Positions 1 to 8,762 of a stretch of 64,000 nt of DNA are shown here, in pieces. The notes below the pieces were generated by a model, which searched no databases, was not told the origin of the DNA, and saw nothing but the letters and a program-made list of their open reading frames with translations. Each line of letters starts with the position of its first letter. Position 1 is the stretch's first letter. The stretch is from Bacillota bacterium (lineage in GTDB: Bacteria > Bacillota > Clostridia > Lachnospirales > Lachnospiraceae). The stretch is from assembly GCA_023421505.1 (NCBI GenBank), contig JAEZTJ010000008.1:1-64000 (forward strand). The letters run 5' to 3'. The position numbers were made by a program, and so were the translations under genes.

Positions 1-146
1 TCCTCTGCTAATTATTTAATACACTTCATATTTATGCAGATAATTTACGTTTATCATTACTACTTGATTTGATTTAGCAGATTCATCAAACTTCATTAAT
101 CGCTATCTTATATTCAGATCCGTTTCCAGTCTATTTTAAAATCAAT

Positions 147-174
147 TTGAATAATGAGTATCCTATGGTATAAT
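147..174 (+). promoter_or_regulatory. Candidate sigma-A promoter upstream of the APH-fold kinase gene
   Basis: TTGAAT (147-152), a 16-bp spacer and TATAAT (169-174) form a good vegetative promoter. Transcription would begin near 181, giving a leader of about 220 nt before the start codon at 404. I see no recognisable riboswitch in that leader and no gene in bases 1-403. Confidence 0.5.
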
Positions 175-403
175 TGAGACAAAATTATACACAAAATATT
201 AAATAAAGTATGCAAAGTAGCTTTGAAAATACAGCGGGCATAAGCATTCTATGCATTATCTTTTAATGCAGGATGTGATTCGACGGTAATGTTTTATGAG
301 GCTTCACGACCGAGATATCTTTATATTGGAGAATAATTATAGGATGTAAGTATGTGTAAAATAATAATTAAGAAGAATTAGAAAATGGTAGGAGGAGTTT
401 AAC

Positions 404-1135
404 ATGAGCATAGGAAAGCTTATTGGAGCAGGAAACACAGCAGCCGTATATGAATGGGGAGAAGGTAAAGTACTGAAGCTGTTTCATCAAGGGTATCCCT
501 ATGAGGCGGTTGAGAATGAATTTCGTAATGCTATGGCAATAAGAGCAATGAATTTTGCAAAACCAAAAGCATATGAGATGATTTCTTATGAAGAAAGAAC
601 AGGAATTATTTATGACAGGGTGGAAGGAGAAAGCCTGCTTGATTGGATTATAAAAACCGGTGATGTGCAAAAATGCGCTGTATACATGGCAGAGCTGCAT
701 AAGTCAATTTTCAGTAATCCTATTAGTAAAGCACCAAATTATAAGAATTTCTTAAAGCAGCATATCCCAATGAAATTATTATCTTCAGATAAACAGGAAG
801 AAGTATTAAAAATGATTGAAGATCTGCCTGAGGGGAATACACTTTGTCATGGCGATTTTCATCCGGGCAATATATTAATATCGGGAGATAATACATATAT
901 TATTGATTTCATGAATATCTGCCATGGAGATTTTCTATATGATATTGCAAGAACTGTATTTTTAATAGAGTATACTCCTGTGCCTGCTGAATTTGACAAT
1001 AGAGATACGTTTATATCTATAAGAAGACAACTGACAGATTTATATCTAGACCAGATGAATGTTACCAGAGAAATGATACAGGACTATATATCGGTTATAA
1101 TTATCATAAGAAAGGGTGAATGCCCGAACGAATAA
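404..1135 (+). CDS. APH-fold (aminoglycoside phosphotransferase-like) kinase
   Basis: This is a 243-residue small-molecule kinase of the APH/choline kinase fold. The N-terminal lobe has a glycine-rich start (GAGNTAAVYEW, residues 8-18). The catalytic loop is CHGDFHPGNIL near residues 149-159 (the HGDxxxxN signature), followed by the metal-binding IDF. An AGGAGG ribosome binding site lies about 7 bases before the ATG. The protein is a little short for a resistance enzyme, and family members include kinases of sugars, choline and thiamine, so the substrate is unknown; antibiotic resistance should not be assumed. It precedes a ROK sugar kinase by about 70 bp in the same direction, which may mean co-transcription. 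Confidence 0.8.
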   Translation: MSIGKLIGAGNTAAVYEWGEGKVLKLFHQGYPYEAVENEFRNAMAIRAMNFAKPKAYEMISYEERTGIIYDRVEGESLLDWIIKTGDVQKCAVYMAELHKSIFSNPISKAPNYKNFLKQHIPMKLLSSDKQEEVLKMIEDLPEGNTLCHGDFHPGNILISGDNTYIIDFMNICHGDFLYDIARTVFLIEYTPVPAEFDNRDTFISIRRQLTDLYLDQMNVTREMIQDYISVIIIIRKGECPNE

Positions 1136-1206
1136 ATACTGAAAATTCAAATAATTATATCTAGGTCTGTTTATTATATCTCATGCAAATATTAGGAGGA
1201 AGCATT

Positions 1207-2079
1207 ATGTTACTCGGCGCATTAGAAGCAGGTGGCACAAAAATGGTTATGGCAATTGGAAATGAAAAGGGTGAGCTTTTAGACATAAAAACCATACCAA
1301 CAGAGACACCTGATGTAACAGTGAATAGAATGTTAGACTATTTTAAAAACAAGGAAATATCTGCTCTTGGGATTGGTTCCTTTGGCCCGATTGATCTTAA
1401 CCGTAATTCGAGTACCTATGGATTTATAACCTCAACTCCAAAACTTCCCTGGGCAAATTATAATCTCGTTGGTACCTTCAAAAACTTCTTAAAAATACCA
1501 ATCGGTTTTGATACCGATGTAAATGCCTCGGTACTCGGAGAAGCGGTCTTTGGATGTATGAAAGGACTTTCCTCGGGAATTTATATCACGATAGGTACCG
1601 GTATCGGCGTTGGCGTATATTCAAACGGGGAACCGCTTCATGGAATGCTTCATCCGGAGGCAGGACATATCTTATTAAGTAAACATCCTGATGATGCTTT
1701 TCCCGGCATATGCCCCTTTCATTCTAATTGCTTTGAAGGCTTGGCCTCCGGTCCCTCCATAGAAAAACGCTGGGGAAGAAAGGCAGAGGAATTAAAAAAT
1801 CATATTAAGGTATGGGAATTGGAAGCCTATTATATTGCTCAAGGTATCGTAAGCTATATTCTTACTCTCTCTCCGCACAAAATTGTACTGGGAGGCGGTG
1901 TCATGAAGCAGGAACAGTTATTTCCTCTGATCCGCAGTGAGGTAGCAAGACTTCTTAACGGCTACATTAAAACTGAACAAACCGCAGAACTTGATACTTA
2001 TATTGTTCCTGCTTCCTTAAATGACAAACAGGGGCTCTTAGGCTGTATTCAGTTAGCAAAGCTTTCACTTATAAAATGA
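1207..2079 (+). CDS. ROK-family fructokinase
   Basis: This is a ROK-family sugar kinase of 290 residues, best matching the fructokinase branch (ScrK/GmuE-like). It starts with the phosphate-binding LEAGGTKMV. Later come GFDTDVNASVLGE, which carries the catalytic Asp, the ATP loop TIGTGIGVGVY, HPEAGHI and a CPFHSNCFEG zinc-binding stretch typical of ROK proteins. It would phosphorylate fructose (or a related hexose) with ATP in the cytoplasm. An upstream in-frame ATG at 1183 exists, but AGGAGG sits between it and the ATG at 1207, so 1207 is chosen. The stop codon abuts the convergent gene's stop with no spacer. Confidence 0.85.
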   Translation: MLLGALEAGGTKMVMAIGNEKGELLDIKTIPTETPDVTVNRMLDYFKNKEISALGIGSFGPIDLNRNSSTYGFITSTPKLPWANYNLVGTFKNFLKIPIGFDTDVNASVLGEAVFGCMKGLSSGIYITIGTGIGVGVYSNGEPLHGMLHPEAGHILLSKHPDDAFPGICPFHSNCFEGLASGPSIEKRWGRKAEELKNHIKVWELEAYYIAQGIVSYILTLSPHKIVLGGGVMKQEQLFPLIRSEVARLLNGYIKTEQTAELDTYIVPASLNDKQGLLGCIQLAKLSLIK

Positions 2080-3129
2080 TTAATTCTTTTGTTTTCTATT
2101 AACCTTTCCAGTTCTATGATGTGCCAGCAGATAAACAAGAAAACTGATGATTAATGGAAGATAAAAGGTTGTAATTCTACTTAGTATCATCGCAGATGGC
2201 AGGTCTGAAACAGGATAAAATTGCCCATATAAATTAAGAAAGGATTTTTCTGCTATTCCGACAGAGCCGGGAAGTGGGACTGCTGCAACTGCAATATTAA
2301 TAAAGGCCTGTCCTGTCATAAGTTCAAAAGCATTATACTGGTGATATCCAAAGCTTAGATATACCAGATAGGAAACCATACAGTAGGATATCCACTGCAA
2401 TGCTGTGACTATGAATACCTTAACGAACAAATCAGGATGCTTTAAAATCAACTTTGCTTTGTCCCTATAAGCAATCAAAAGCACATCCATTTTCGCCTTT
2501 GCTATTGCCGGCTTCTTAATCCAATGGAGTTTTTCTCCGAGCTTTAAAGCATAATTAACAAGAAACGGAACTACCTTTTTTGAGAACATAAGAGCGGATA
2601 ATATAACCGTAAGACCTATCATAACTAGGGCTCCCGCTAACAACAGATAAGGAAACCAATATTCTGATTTCATAAAGATCTGCTTTTGGGTGATGACAAA
2701 AATACCACCCATTAATACAATTACAATCTGACTGGCAAATACCATAAAAAAGATTGTAATTGCAGATATATCTACGTGAATCTTATCTTTATTCATATAA
2801 TAAATCTGCGCAGGCTGACCGCCGCTGGCTCCCGGTGTGATTGCACCAAAATAGTTGCCGATATAAGCATATTCAATACAGTATTTCATTGGTGCCTTTG
2901 ACCCTAAAGCTCTCATAATCAAACGGAAATTTAAAGCTTGACAGCCAGCAAATAAAAACATCAGCCCAACTCCAGCTATCAAATACAATGGATGTATGCT
3001 TTTAATCACTTTAATTATTTCTGTAATTGAATAATCTTTGAAAATTACTAAAATAGTAATTACCATCAAAGCAATAATTACCAACAAGCTTCGAAGCTGA
3101 TTTTTTTTACTAACAACATGCTCTTTCAT
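2080..3129 (-). CDS. MprF-like flippase-domain membrane protein (UPF0104 family)
   Basis: This is a 349-residue polytopic membrane protein with about eight hydrophobic segments, matching the lysylphosphatidylglycerol synthetase transmembrane region (flippase-like domain). The conserved GxxxPGxxGGQPAQ-type motif (residues 95-107, GAITPGASGGQPAQ) and the later PLPGSVGIAE (about 298-307) are family hallmarks. No aminoacyl-transferase domain is fused, so it is not a full MprF. Stand-alone members are thought to move or modify lipids, but no substrate can be assigned here. The gene is monocistronic and convergent with the fructokinase gene, and a GAGG ribosome binding site precedes the ATG. Confidence 0.8.
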   Translation of the reverse strand: MKEHVVSKKNQLRSLLVIIALMVITILVIFKDYSITEIIKVIKSIHPLYLIAGVGLMFLFAGCQALNFRLIMRALGSKAPMKYCIEYAYIGNYFGAITPGASGGQPAQIYYMNKDKIHVDISAITIFFMVFASQIVIVLMGGIFVITQKQIFMKSEYWFPYLLLAGALVMIGLTVILSALMFSKKVVPFLVNYALKLGEKLHWIKKPAIAKAKMDVLLIAYRDKAKLILKHPDLFVKVFIVTALQWISYCMVSYLVYLSFGYHQYNAFELMTGQAFINIAVAAVPLPGSVGIAEKSFLNLYGQFYPVSDLPSAMILSRITTFYLPLIISFLVYLLAHHRTGKVNRKQKN

Positions 3130-3300
3130 TAACAGATATCCTCATGCAGCATATCTTCCTGCTTTAAGTATGATTGCCGGTTACATCTTACTATTATAAC
3201 CTTTATCCCTTCATCCTATTATTAGAATATCGTATTCATGAAGTTAAAAATACCGAAACAAGTGTAGCCTGTTGTGAACAAACAATGCTTTGTATTTCAT

Positions 3301-3385
3301 ATTAACCTCCATGCTACCAAAAACCTGCGAATTTGGGCAGCGCACAAATTTGCCGATTGAAAAATCTATGATTTTTCAACCTATC
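3301..3385 (-). repeat. Paired-hairpin element ending in a Shine-Dalgarno sequence, with a remnant 18-codon ORF
   Basis: Two inverted repeats lie side by side: TTGAAAAATC/GATTTTTCAA (3357-3379, perfect) and GCGAATTTG/CAAATTTGC (3327-3353). On the minus strand they are followed by ATGGAGGTTAAT and then an ATG. That ATG opens only an 18-codon frame (3244-3300, MKYKALFVHNRLHLFRYF). The same layout precedes mraY near 13.7 kb. The tiny frame is probably the scar of a lost gene. Apart from this element and the sigG terminator, the interval 3130-3533 shows no gene. Confidence 0.55.
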
Positions 3386-3434
3386 TACTGTGTTTATAAT
3401 TGAAAAACCTGACAAAGCTCTTAGAAATTAATAC

Positions 3435-3480
3435 AAAAAGATAGGGCCTCACCAATATCCTTAAGATACAGTTTGCCCTA
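3435..3480 (-). terminator. Candidate terminator downstream of sigG
   Basis: On the minus strand TAGGGC pairs with GCCCTA across a 27-base loop that itself contains a small TATC/GATA stem. The structure is followed by TCTTTTT. It lies 54 bp after the sigG stop codon. Confidence 0.45.
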
Positions 3481-3533
3481 CCTTCTCTCTATATAAATCA
3501 AGTCATCAAAAGATGAAGTGACTTCGTTCGTTT

Positions 3534-4310
3534 CTACACCAAATAGTTACGCATGTTCTTTAATGCTGATTTTTCCAGCCTGCTAACCTGTGCCTGCGAA
3601 ATATTAATTTCTTTCGCAACCTCCATTTGTGTCTTACCCTCAAAGAAACGAAGCTTAATAATATTGTGTTCTCTGGCAGAGAGTTTATCCATCGCTTCTT
3701 TTAAGGATATTTCCTCAATCCAGTTCTCTTCCTTATTCTTTTTATCACTTACCTGATCCATAATATAAAGAGCATCACCGCCCTCTACATAGACAGGGTC
3801 ATATAGGGATACCGGACTTTGAATAGCATCAAGCGCGTATACAATGTCCTCCTTGCTGATGCCAATCTCCGCAGCAATCTCACTGATTGTGGGTTCCTTC
3901 TCATTCTTCTTGACTAAAGCCTCCTTGGCATAAATCGCTTTATAGGCAGTGTCCCTTAAGGAACGGCTGACACGGATTGCATTATTATCTCTTAAATATC
4001 TGCGGATTTCTCCGATAATCATCGGTACGGCATAGGTAGAGAATTTTACATTCTGAGTGATATCAAAATTATCGATTGCTTTCATTAACCCAATACACCC
4101 TATTTGAAACAAATCATCTACATTTTCATTACTGTTGGAAAATCTTTGGATGATGGAAAGTACAAGACGCAGGTTCCCCTTAATATACAGTTCTCTAGCT
4201 TCTTTATCACCCGATAATATTCTTTGAAACAATTCTTCCTTTTCACTGTTTTTCAACAACGGCAGTTTAGATGTATTCACACCACAAATCTCAACCTTAT
4301 AAAGAGCCAT
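3534..4310 (-). CDS. sigG: RNA polymerase sporulation sigma factor SigG
   Basis: This is the late forespore sigma factor, 258 residues, which directs RNA polymerase to sigma-G promoters after engulfment. The N-terminus KVEICGVNTSKLPLL is diagnostic of SigG. Region 2 contains DDLFQIGCIGLMKAIDNF and FSTYAVPMIIGEIRRYLRD, and region 4.2 has ISQAQVSRLEKSALK. It is the last gene of the spoIIGA-sigE-sigG set, the same order as in Bacillus, and lies 102 bp downstream of sigE, leaving room for its own promoter. A GGAGG ribosome binding site lies 7 bases before the ATG, immediately after a leader hairpin (4323-4353). Confidence 0.97.
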   Translation of the reverse strand: MALYKVEICGVNTSKLPLLKNSEKEELFQRILSGDKEARELYIKGNLRLVLSIIQRFSNSNENVDDLFQIGCIGLMKAIDNFDITQNVKFSTYAVPMIIGEIRRYLRDNNAIRVSRSLRDTAYKAIYAKEALVKKNEKEPTISEIAAEIGISKEDIVYALDAIQSPVSLYDPVYVEGGDALYIMDQVSDKKNKEENWIEEISLKEAMDKLSAREHNIIKLRFFEGKTQMEVAKEINISQAQVSRLEKSALKNMRNYLV

Positions 4311-4322
4311 AACGAAACCTCC

Positions 4323-4353
4323 GAATCATATCATTTTCTATATAAAATGATTC
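4323..4353 (-). promoter_or_regulatory. Leader hairpin abutting the sigG ribosome binding site
   Basis: On the minus strand GAATCATTTT pairs with AAA...ATGATTC around an ATATAG loop with a 5-base bulge. The 3' arm ends exactly where the GGAGG of sigG begins (4322-4318). A stem in this position could limit ribosome access. The structure is seen in the sequence; the regulatory effect is inference. Confidence 0.45.
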
Positions 4354-4412
4354 ACTTTTTGGCTCCTGTTTATACGATTAATCGCTAAGAAATAATTACC
4401 AAATTATGTTTG

Positions 4413-5153
4413 TTATTCAAACCTGACCATCTCCTTTTTCAAACGCTTGATTATCTTCTTTTCAAGCCTTGATATATAGGATTGAGATATTCCAAGTAAG
4501 TCAGCCACTTCCTTTTGCGTTCTTTCTGTTCCGTCATCTGTATTTAAACCAAATCTTAAGTCTACGATGACTCTTTCCCTCTCAGAAAGCTTTGACAAAG
4601 CCTTACGCAACAGCTTTCGATCAACCTCTTCCTCAATGTTGCGATAAATTACATCTTCTTCTGTGCCGAGTATATCAGATAGCAACAGCTCATTTCCGTC
4701 CCAATCAACATTGAGCGGCTCATCAATCGATACCTCCAGCTTTGTTTTATTATTACGTCTTAGATACATCAGGATCTCATTTTCAATACACCGGGAGGCG
4801 TAGGTCGCTAATTTTATATTCTTATCAGGGTTAAAGGTATTAATGGCCTTTATGAGTCCAATCGTTCCGATTGAGATAAGATCCTCTACTCCAACCCCGG
4901 TATTATCAAACTTCTTTGCTATGTATACTACCAGCCTTAAATTATGTTCAACAAGGAGTGATTTCATCTCAGCATCCCGGTCTGTCCCGAGGAGGTTAAT
5001 TACTTCTGCTTCTCTGACCGGGTCCAGCGGTGGAGGTAATACTTCAGCTCCACCTATATAATGAATCTCTCCTTTATGGCCAAAGATAATTGTTTTTAAG
5101 TCCGGTATCATCCGAAACTGAAACTTATTCTGAATTGATAACTTTAATAGCAT
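4413..5153 (-). CDS. sigE: RNA polymerase sporulation sigma factor SigE (pro-sigma-E)
   Basis: This is the mother-cell early sporulation sigma factor, made as an inactive precursor. The N-terminal pro-sequence is followed by HYIGGAEVLPPPL, equivalent to the region just after the Bacillus processing site. The core has DLISIGTIGLIKAINTFNPD, YASRCIENEILMYLRR and the C-terminal helix-turn-helix ISQSYISRLEKKIIKRL. A frame extends 5 codons further up, but GGGAGG lies inside that extension, so the ATG at 5153 (MLLKLSI, 246 residues) is preferred. It sits 56 bp after spoIIGA, which encodes its activating protease. Confidence 0.96.
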   Translation of the reverse strand: MLLKLSIQNKFQFRMIPDLKTIIFGHKGEIHYIGGAEVLPPPLDPVREAEVINLLGTDRDAEMKSLLVEHNLRLVVYIAKKFDNTGVGVEDLISIGTIGLIKAINTFNPDKNIKLATYASRCIENEILMYLRRNNKTKLEVSIDEPLNVDWDGNELLLSDILGTEEDVIYRNIEEEVDRKLLRKALSKLSERERVIVDLRFGLNTDDGTERTQKEVADLLGISQSYISRLEKKIIKRLKKEMVRFE

Positions 5154-5209
5154 AGATAAACCTCCCATTTTTCTTCAATCTGAGTAAATGACGGATTTTT
5201 ATTCAGACT

Positions 5210-6124
5210 TTAAATTAGCTCCTTATGCAGTAACACATGATAGTCATCCTTCGTAGAAAGGTGGTTATCACAAATGGCCGCGGTCACCTTCTCGTTACAT
5301 ATTATTTCCTTCCCCGTATGAATTAACACCTTATCAAGCAGTAGTCCAATCATCATTCCTCTGGTCTTACCAATCGATTGATATGGTATAAAACGAAGCC
5401 TTAATTCCTGTTCCTGCATAACTGCGGTTCCTATATTGGCTTCTCTACCTTCCATATAATTTTTAGTTGCTTCAAATTCCTTATATACCTGCTCCTTCAA
5501 TAACTCCTTTGCCAGTAAATTCTCCATCACCATTACCGGCTTCTTAAAAACAGGATCATACAAGCAGTTTCCTGAATCCATAAGTGCCTGTGTATGGATG
5601 CTTTCTCCATTTAAGTAAAGCTCAATTTCATAAATCTCTTTTTTATCACTTCGATACCTGTTTCGTAAAAAAAGGAATAGATATAAAGCGGGAACGAGAC
5701 ATATTATGATAATTATGACGAATTTTAAGGAAAAATTACTTATTACAAAAGAGTTACCAAGACTAATCATAGTCTCTCTAAAATCAGTATAATAATAAAT
5801 AGAATTCATTAATCCACCGATAAAATAGGTAATCAAATATAAGGCTGCTACCTGTTTCATAAGCTCCCATTTCTTCATCCTGCCGAAGGCTACAGTCAGC
5901 ATAAGAATTGCTGCAAACACATTGAGAAGAACAAATCGTATCACCTCATTCATCCAAGGGAATACACCTGCAAGTACAGCAAAAGCTGCCCCAATTGCCG
6001 ACGCTGCAAGCCTCTTCTTTAAGCTGCTGTCCTTCCGATTCACCTTTTGTAATATGAGTAGCAAGGTGTAATCTATGAAAAAATTAAGGATAAAAATAAT
6101 ATCCGGATATATCTCAAGATACAA
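5210..6124 (-). CDS. spoIIGA: Sporulation sigma-E processing peptidase SpoIIGA
   Basis: This is the membrane-embedded aspartic protease that cleaves pro-sigma-E in the mother cell after a signal from the forespore. The first 155 residues hold about five hydrophobic segments. The cytoplasmic C-terminal half carries LMDSGNCLYDP with the catalytic Asp at residue 183, the same number as in the Bacillus enzyme. Length (304) is normal. The start is a TTG placed after GGAGGTGAAAT. It heads the spoIIG operon with sigE next, behind a promoter with an unusually long spacer. Confidence 0.95.
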   Translation of the reverse strand: MYLEIYPDIIFILNFFIDYTLLLILQKVNRKDSSLKKRLAASAIGAAFAVLAGVFPWMNEVIRFVLLNVFAAILMLTVAFGRMKKWELMKQVAALYLITYFIGGLMNSIYYYTDFRETMISLGNSFVISNFSLKFVIIIIICLVPALYLFLFLRNRYRSDKKEIYEIELYLNGESIHTQALMDSGNCLYDPVFKKPVMVMENLLAKELLKEQVYKEFEATKNYMEGREANIGTAVMQEQELRLRFIPYQSIGKTRGMMIGLLLDKVLIHTGKEIICNEKVTAAICDNHLSTKDDYHVLLHKELI

Positions 6125-6194
6125 ATTTCACCTCCAACAATTTGTCAGTTGCAATTAAGTTTTCCTGTTTTCTTAACCGCTAACGTACAATAAG

Positions 6195-6227
6195 ATTATA
6201 ACTTGTTTGGTTTCCAAAATATGTCAA
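6195..6227 (-). promoter_or_regulatory. spoIIG-type promoter with a 21-bp spacer
   Basis: On the minus strand TTGACA (6227-6222) and TATAAT (6200-6195) are both perfect consensus hexamers but are 21 bp apart instead of 17. The Bacillus spoIIG promoter is known for the same over-long spacing, which makes sigma-A depend on Spo0A~P. TGTCAAT, overlapping the -35 on the plus strand, resembles a 0A box. The next start codon is spoIIGA (6124). Confidence 0.6.
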
Positions 6228-6303
6228 TTCCTGTTGTTCAATTCTTTGTTTTCATTTACTATATTTTACAGCAAGTGAGTTAATCTGCTTACGAAAAACA
6301 AAA

Positions 6304-6345
6304 AAGGCTGTTAGATTATTTTAATCAAAATAATCTAACAGCCTT
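6304..6345 (-). terminator. Rho-independent terminator of ftsZ
   Basis: A perfect 19-bp inverted repeat (AAGGCTGTTAGATTATTTT and its complement, 4-base loop) is followed on the minus strand by TTTTTTGTTTTT. It separates ftsZ from the spoIIG operon. The other strand has a weaker T tract. Confidence 0.85.
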
Positions 6346-6407
6346 AATTTCTTATGTATTATGCTTTTTCTATTGAATCAGTCAATTTAGAAAATATAGT
6401 ATTTATT

Positions 6408-7649
6408 TTATTTATTATGACGATTTTTCTGTAGAAATTCCGGTATTTTAATACCACTTGGATCAGTATTGGTGTTATTTGGAGCTTTGGCTGGTTGACT
6501 TACCGGACGTCTTAACGGGTCCGTCTGGTACAAACTCTGAGAACTTACCTGGTTCTGTGAAGGCTGTGCTTGTCCACTGTAAACATTGCCGGAGGAATAA
6601 GGTCTGCTCATGTTAAGCTCGGGCTTAAAGGCAGGTCTCACTCCTGAGGAGGTGGATTGGTGTCTAAGGAAATCCGGAGTCTTTACCATTTCCTTTGACT
6701 TGCTGTCCAAACCGGTAGCAATCACTGTTATTGTAGCCATATCCTGATTAACATCATCAAACATTGCACCAAAGATAATATTTGCAGAGTCTCCTGCCAG
6801 TTCCTGAACTAAGGTAGCAGCTTCATTCGCTTCAACCAAACTGATATCACCGGAGATATTAATAATTACATGGGATGCACCCTGTATAGTGGTCTCAAGT
6901 AACGGACTGGTGATAGCCTGTTTTACAGCATCAATACACTTATCATCACCGGTTCCGATACCTATACCGATATGTGCCACACCCTTGTCCTTCATTACAG
7001 TCTGAACATCTGCAAAATCAAGATTAATTAATCCAGGTACATTGATAAGATCAGTAATACCCTGTACACCCTGCTGCAGCACTTCATCCGCTTTACGAAG
7101 TGCATCCGGCATAGTGGTACGACGATCTACAATTTCTAACAATTTATCATTAGGGATAACAATTAAGGTATCAACATTCTCCTTCAGGCGATCAATACCG
7201 CTAATTGCATTCGTCATACGGGTTTTTGCTTCGAATTTGAAAGGCTTAGTTACGATACCTACAGTTAATATTCCCATATCCTTCGCAATCTGCGCTACGA
7301 CTGGTGCTGCACCAGTGCCAGTACCTCCGCCCATTCCACAGGTTACAAAAACCATATCAGAGCCTCTGATAATCTCAGCTAATTGATCCCTGCTTTCTTC
7401 TGCAGCCTTTTGTCCTATCTCAGGCTGTGCTCCTGCACCTAGTCCCTTGGTAAGCTTTTCTCCAATCTGAATACATAGAGGTGCTTTACAGTTTTTTAAG
7501 TGCTGCTTGTCCGTATTCACACAAACGAACTCAACACCCTTTATATTCTCTTCTATCATTCGATTAACGGCGTTATTACCTGCTCCTCCTACTCCAATAA
7601 CAAGTATCTTTGCTGTGGTATCCGCCTCATTTGTTCTTATTTCAAGCAA
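6408..7649 (-). CDS. ftsZ: Cell division protein FtsZ
   Basis: This is the tubulin-like GTPase that forms the cytokinetic Z-ring, 413 residues. ILVIGVGGAGNNAVNRM opens the Rossmann core, the tubulin signature GGGTGTG is at residues 107-113, and the T7 loop NLDFADV supplies the catalytic aspartates. After about residue 320 there is a Ser/Gln/Pro-rich linker. The protein ends with the conserved partner-binding peptide IKIPEFLQKNRHNK. The start is TTG, 8 bases after AAGGAGG. ftsA is not next to it. It has its own promoter in the 266-bp gap after ftsQ and a strong terminator behind it. Confidence 0.97.
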   Translation of the reverse strand: MLEIRTNEADTTAKILVIGVGGAGNNAVNRMIEENIKGVEFVCVNTDKQHLKNCKAPLCIQIGEKLTKGLGAGAQPEIGQKAAEESRDQLAEIIRGSDMVFVTCGMGGGTGTGAAPVVAQIAKDMGILTVGIVTKPFKFEAKTRMTNAISGIDRLKENVDTLIVIPNDKLLEIVDRRTTMPDALRKADEVLQQGVQGITDLINVPGLINLDFADVQTVMKDKGVAHIGIGIGTGDDKCIDAVKQAITSPLLETTIQGASHVIINISGDISLVEANEAATLVQELAGDSANIIFGAMFDDVNQDMATITVIATGLDSKSKEMVKTPDFLRHQSTSSGVRPAFKPELNMSRPYSSGNVYSGQAQPSQNQVSSQSLYQTDPLRRPVSQPAKAPNNTNTDPSGIKIPEFLQKNRHNK

Positions 7650-7853
7650 GGTTAATTCCTCCTTTATGGTAATCTACAATTTCAAGACAAGCAAAATCAC
7701 TCCATTTCAACCTGCCTTTTATTCCCCATTTATATATCCCGTTATGTACTTTTTAGGTTTCTGAACGGTTCCCAATTTTCTACTAAAACCACATTATCGT
7801 GGGATTAAATCGTGTTTAGATACAATTTGTGGTGTACTATAATTCTACTTTAT

Positions 7854-7882
7854 ATAATATCTTTAAATTCCCAAATAATCAA
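7854..7882 (-). promoter_or_regulatory. Candidate promoter of ftsZ
   Basis: TTGATT (7882-7877), a 17-bp spacer and TATTAT (7859-7854) on the minus strand lie between ftsQ and ftsZ. The leader would be about 200 nt. This would let ftsZ be expressed apart from the upstream mur/fts genes. Confidence 0.45.
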
Positions 7883-7915
7883 GCGTTATTTTTAAAAAAA
7901 ATGAATTATTTGCGC

Positions 7916-8677
7916 CTATTTTATCTGATTTGACGATTTTTTTGTCTTACCAGGAACATAGCCTGATCCCTTACTATAATTTCTCATATCAAGCTCATAT
8001 ACGTCCGTTCCCTCAGCCTTTTTCAGTATGTTTGAAAGATCTGACAAAGGTGCATAATAATTATTTTCCTTACCAAGTAAAACCTTAATATTCTTGCATT
8101 GCAAGGTAACCTCATAGCTATCGCTAAAGTTAACCTCATCAACATCAAGCTTATATTGATTAATCAGCTTCGTTAAGTCCAAGATGATATCAAACAATTC
8201 ATCCTTTTGTACCTTTAGCTTTTGATGCAAAATTATTTTGTCAAATTCCAATCCGTTTATCACTGGAACCTTCTCAATTTTATTGGGTGAGCTTTCTACC
8301 ACAATACCATCCTTATCAAAATAAAGATATTCACCCATAAAATCAACACAGCCGGTTACTATTTTTTCGTATACATAAATTGTTACTTTATGATTATTAA
8401 CTAGCTCAACATCAAGCTTTTCAACAAACGGTATCTTAGGTGTATCAAAATAGCGGTACTTTAAATAGAAGAAAATCGAATTGTAATCCCATCTTGATTT
8501 TAAGACTAAGGCTCTGACCTCCTTATCTGTATAACGAGTTGCTCCTACCACTTCCGCCTTTTTCACACTGAAGCTAAACAAAAATACCATAATCGGAATA
8601 CCCAAAAATATTAATATCGCTATCGCCTTTCGGCATAATCTCTTTTGTACGCTATTAGAATTCCTTTGCCTATTCAT
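7916..8677 (-). CDS. ftsQ: Cell division protein FtsQ/DivIB
   Basis: This is a bitopic divisome protein that works with FtsL and FtsB-like partners to control septal peptidoglycan synthesis. A basic N-terminus is followed by one membrane segment (about residues 19-35). The extracellular POTRA domain begins with VKKAEVVGATRYTDKEVRAL. Length (253) and position between murA and ftsZ fit DivIB. The ATG at 8677 follows GGAGG by 10 bases. The C-terminus is Lys/Ser rich. Confidence 0.87.
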   Translation of the reverse strand: MNRQRNSNSVQKRLCRKAIAILIFLGIPIMVFLFSFSVKKAEVVGATRYTDKEVRALVLKSRWDYNSIFFYLKYRYFDTPKIPFVEKLDVELVNNHKVTIYVYEKIVTGCVDFMGEYLYFDKDGIVVESSPNKIEKVPVINGLEFDKIILHQKLKVQKDELFDIILDLTKLINQYKLDVDEVNFSDSYEVTLQCKNIKVLLGKENNYYAPLSDLSNILKKAEGTDVYELDMRNYSKGSGYVPGKTKKSSNQIK

Positions 8678-8762
8678 CCTGATACAACCTCCATGTTACC
8701 GCTAGGTATCTCATATGCGTTAGTGATATCGTAACTTTAATTCCCTTTTGTAGATAAAAGTA

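Noticed and set aside
368..700. 110-codon minus-strand frame over the APH-fold kinase gene
   Set aside because: It is antisense to a well-supported gene and has no ribosome binding site or family likeness.
404..1135. Aminoglycoside resistance gene
   Set aside because: Only the general APH fold is visible; the protein does not match a named resistance enzyme by eye.
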